24,137 bases of DNA. Source: SpSt-28 sp044343155 (GTDB lineage Archaea; Aenigmatarchaeota; Aenigmatarchaeia; CG10238-14; SpSt-28). The translations under genes and the position numbers were made by a program. The notes under the pieces were generated by a model. That model did not search any database. It was not told where the DNA came from and was given only the letters and a program-made list of their open reading frames with translations. Positions 22,801 through 24,137 of the stretch are shown in pieces. How positions within the stretch are numbered: position 1 is the stretch's first letter; every line of letters starts with the position of its first letter. Location of the stretch: contig JAVZSS010000008.1 in NCBI GenBank assembly GCA_044343155.1, forward strand, positions 1-24,137. Direction: 5' to 3'.

Positions 22801-24137
22801 CCAAAATTTCGGCAATTTCTGAACTTTTTAAATGATTTAAATTTTTTATCATCTCAATTTTCTTCAATTTTTCCTCTAGAAGATTTTTATAGTAGAGTAA
22901 ATAAAGGAGTGAAATATTAGCCATTAATCTTCTTTTTAAATTATATTCATAATTTATGTGCTTGAAAAATCTTATAAGATTATCTATTTGAGAATTAATT
23001 CTCAACTCTATTTCATAATTTTTTCTTCCTTTTTTTCTAACTCTAATTACACTTTTTACATCAAATAAACTTAGAAGTTTCGATATTGAAGATAAGAATT
23101 TAATTCCATTTTTCAACTCTTTTTTATTTTGCTGCAAAGTTAATGGTAAAAATAAGTTTCTATCTTTTCTTTTATATGGAATTCTCAACTCTGCTCCAAA
23201 AAAGGCAGCTAAAAACAATCTTATTTGCCATAACTTACAATTGAATATCCATTTTGGTACATCAAACTTTTGTTCAACTTTTTTTCCTATTGGTATTCCT
23301 AAAGCATAAAGTAAACATAATAGTGAAGATGCATTAACATAAACAACATAATAAGTATATTTTTCTCTTTTAAATTCATAAATTTTTGAAGGTGTATAAC
23401 CTAGAGCAATAATATCATTTCTTATTAACTCCAAATTTTCTTTTTTTGAAGAAGCAAAACCAATAATACCATCTTTTCTTTTTCCAATAAAATTCATAAA
23501 TCCATCTCCCAACAGAAAACCAATCAACTTTAGTAAGTGGGGGAGTTTTGAACTAGAATATCTTAATGGAATTAAATCTCTAGATTTCAGTTTTTTCAAA
23601 TTTATTTTTACTCTTTCCTCAGAAAAACCTAACTTCTTCATTTTCTTTACTAAATCTTCTTCACTTAATATTATTTCATCAGATGGCTCTTCATATTTAA
23701 CGCCTTCAAATGGAGAAACAAATATTTTTTCCCCCACTTCTATTTTTTCTGATGGTAAAAACCCATTTATTGTTAAAATTGGGTGATCTGAAGTTGCTTT
23801 TAATTCAAAGCCAAACTTTGTTTTTATCTTTATTAATTTGGTATAAGGCTCTAAACAATAAAATTTAACTACTTTAGATTCTTCCAAAATTCTTTCTTTT
23901 GGATTAAAAACTATAACTTTTTGATTTTCTTTTATTTCATTTATATTTAAATAAGTTCCAAAATTCAGATAAACCCTAGAATTCCCTGGAAGACAAAAAC
24001 CATAACCGAAGTGCATATCTGGCATTGCTAATGAATATTTTTGAATTCCTGGTAAGCAAGCAACATTAGATACTTGCTCTAATGCCCCTTCTTCTACTTC
24101 TTTTAACAACTTCTCAGAAAGATAAACTCTACCAGGA
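19817..24137 (-). CDS. rtcB: RtcB RNA ligase precursor with two inteins, N-terminus cut by window edge
   Basis: RtcB is the GTP- and Mn-dependent ligase that joins tRNA halves after intron removal. The frame is open past the right edge (PGRVYLSEKLL is visible). The first ~25 residues are outside, and the TTG near 24107 is not the true start. The extein has three parts in the window: 23996-24137, 22475-22549 and 19817-20968. Together they give about 455 residues, near the ~480 of the family. Conserved extein pieces are LPGIQKYSLAMPDMHFGYGF, IGGVAALDYYEGGISPGGVGYDIN-C, GTLGAGNHFLEIQ, HTGSRGLGHQV, AHNICKIEEHE and TAHGSGRV (the guanylylated histidine). Both interruptions are full-length inteins, so no active ligase forms unless both splice. 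The 79-base gap to the next gene downstream holds no other gene. Confidence 0.96.
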   Translation of the reverse strand, partial: PGRVYLSEKLLKEVEEGALEQVSNVACLPGIQKYSLAMPDMHFGYGFCLPGNSRVYLNFGTYLNINEIKENQKVIVFNPKERILEESKVVKFYCLEPYTKLIKIKTKFGFELKATSDHPILTINGFLPSEKIEVGEKIFVSPFEGVKYEEPSDEIILSEEDLVKKMKKLGFSEERVKINLKKLKSRDLIPLRYSSSKLPHLLKLIGFLLGDGFMNFIGKRKDGIIGFASSKKENLELIRNDIIALGYTPSKIYEFKREKYTYYVVYVNASSLLCLLYALGIPIGKKVEQKFDVPKWIFNCKLWQIRLFLAAFFGAELRIPYKRKDRNLFLPLTLQQNKKELKNGIKFLSSISKLLSLFDVKSVIRVRKKGRKNYEIELRINSQIDNLIRFFKHINYEYNLKRRLMANISLLYLLYYKNLLEEKLKKIEMIKNLNHLKSSEIAEILGMDLRYIQFVRTKIRRGEELIVKLQKDEVISFENFIQSLKVVSPDIFLDEVVEVEGCESLEKVYDITVESEFHNFIANGIIVSNCIGGVAALDYYEGGISPGGVGYDINCLSKDAKILSKYGYYKEIREFENEIGEERIKCMNFEEKREEDTEIIRFIKIKPKNKVFKLRTFGGYEIIATEDHPFYTPYGMVPLKYIKEGDIVAMYTFKGVKYEEPTDEIIIDEEKIKSLDIPCNKEKVIFELKKRNLLPLRMNSKKLPILIKVLAYNMGDGTLFFTKNSNKGYAWFYGKKEDLELIRKDIQELGFKPSKVYSRKRKHRIRNKHSFVNFETVEYGFKVSSNSFVTLLYALGAPLGEKTTKEFSVPDWLLKSPLWYKRLFLACFFDAEMSKPKVMKNHNYTFYMPYVSINKSTKLIENGRKFITQIALLLREFGIRCKIREAEEYNNKKSGKTKRIKLLIYSDTENLLRLYELIGFEYSLEKKRLAAAAILYLRLKNIIVNLRANVERQAIVLYNNGFTLSQINEVLVNEFVNERFIERSVYEGRKTKPRISFNFPRFEEFVEKITKGLGNSGMVWDIVLSKEEIDFDDFVYDFTVAHNDHNFIANNFVVSNCGVRLLRTNLTLDEVKPKLKDLLEEIFRNVPSGVGEEGKIKLSISQLDEVLRNGAKWAVENGYGFEKDLEYLEENGCMKTANPEKVSIEAKKRGAPQLGTLGAGNHFLEIQAVNRIFLPEIAKIFGIEKENQICVMIHTGSRGLGHQVCTDYLRIIEHKFRDEIRKLPDRELAYTPAGTKEQEDYFAAMSAAANYAWANRQMITHWVRESFVKVMKMKLEEIGLEIIYDVAHNICKIEEHEIDGVKKKVFVHRKGATRCFPKGRMELPAKYRNIGQPVLVAASMATPSYVLIGTEKAAETFYSTAHGSGRVESRAKALREVRGEEVLRELSQKGILAKAASMKVLSEERPQAYKLSTEVVDVLEKSGISKKVVELRPIAVMKG
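20969..22474 (-). mobile_element. Intein 2 of RtcB, LAGLIDADG type, at the catalytic cysteine
   Basis: A 502-residue intein between GGVGYDIN and CGVRLL, so its +1 residue is the Mn-binding catalytic cysteine of RtcB. It begins with Cys (CLSKDAKIL). It has block B ATEDHP (H74), first dodecapeptide LAYNMGDG (D162), second LACFFDAE (D276, E278), block F VYDFTVAHNDHNF and block G FIANNFVVSN. The penultimate residue is Ser, not the usual His. A helix-turn-helix-like stretch follows the endonuclease core (FTLSQINEVLV region). Both dodecapeptides keep acidic residues, so homing activity is plausible. This insertion site is known for inteins in Pyrococcus RtcB. Confidence 0.92.
22550..23995 (-). mobile_element. 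Intein 1 of RtcB, LAGLIDADG type
   Basis: A 482-residue intein inserted after MHFGYGF and before CIGGVAALD. It begins CLPGNSRVY. It has block B ATSDHP (H71), first dodecapeptide IGFLLGDG (D164), and second LAAFFGAE, where the usual D is G and the catalytic position is E269. Block F is VYDITVESEFHNF and block G FIANGIIVSN. The +1 extein residue is Cys where RtcB proteins mostly have Pro (GYGFPIGG). The penultimate residue is Ser instead of His. It is colinear with and similar to intein 2 in the endonuclease region (GVKYEEPSDEII, ELIRNDI..LGY.PSKIY, LLYALGIPIG). An HTH-like segment LKSSEIAEILGMDLRYIQF follows the core. Confidence 0.92.

Noticed and set aside
1..24137. CRISPR arrays, insertion sequences, rRNA genes and replication origins.
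   Set aside because: No regularly spaced repeats, transposase motifs, rRNA segments or origin-like repeat clusters were seen on either strand.

Overview
This window is a very AT-rich, tightly packed stretch of archaeal chromosome. Archaeal marks are Sec61-beta, Cbf5, the archaeal-type AlaRS with its N-terminal zinc knuckle, an Ogg2-type glycosylase, RtcB, and a tRNA-Gln with the A1-U72 pair and no encoded CCA. Arg codons are almost all AGA, most genes lack a Shine-Dalgarno sequence, and convergent genes overlap by 3-16 bases. This fits a small-genome, DPANN-like archaeon or a similar lineage, but the sequence alone does not fix the phylum.

Layout. 1-1465 (-) is an argS gene cut by the left edge. 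1508-1669 (+) is a small Sec61-beta gene. Two HAD phosphatase genes follow (1706-2380, 2432-3172), with a GC-rich hairpin across the end of the first (2331-2402). 3201-8133 (+) is a translation block: metG (of bacterial type), alaS (without its C-terminal domain), a small ORF that repeats the alaS tail, and cbf5. tRNA-Gln (8131-8203, -) overlaps the cbf5 stop codon and follows a 60-residue hypothetical gene. A metallophosphoesterase gene is at 8442-9158.

9151-15399 looks like a cell-surface glycosylation region. It holds a secreted, membrane-anchored protein with eight N-glycosylation sequons, a DedA-family membrane protein, two large GT-C-like membrane proteins (one PMT/GT39-like), a four-helix SMR/EamA-like membrane protein, and a DPM1-like GT2 glycosyltransferase. 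A plausible reading is polyprenyl-phosphate sugar synthesis, flipping, transfer and carrier recycling; only the family assignments are direct evidence.

15421-18464 carries a thymidylate synthase with an MtrA/DUF4346-like N-terminal domain, a SplB-like radical SAM protein, an Ogg2-type DNA glycosylase and a small zinc-ribbon protein. 18475-19737 (-) is an AAA ATPase with a DUF4143-type C-terminus. 19817-24137 (-) is rtcB, cut by the right edge. It carries two full-size LAGLIDADG inteins, one of them exactly at the catalytic metal-binding cysteine, and the two inteins are clearly paralogous. No gene-free stretch exceeds 300 bases, and no CRISPR array, IS element or rRNA was seen.
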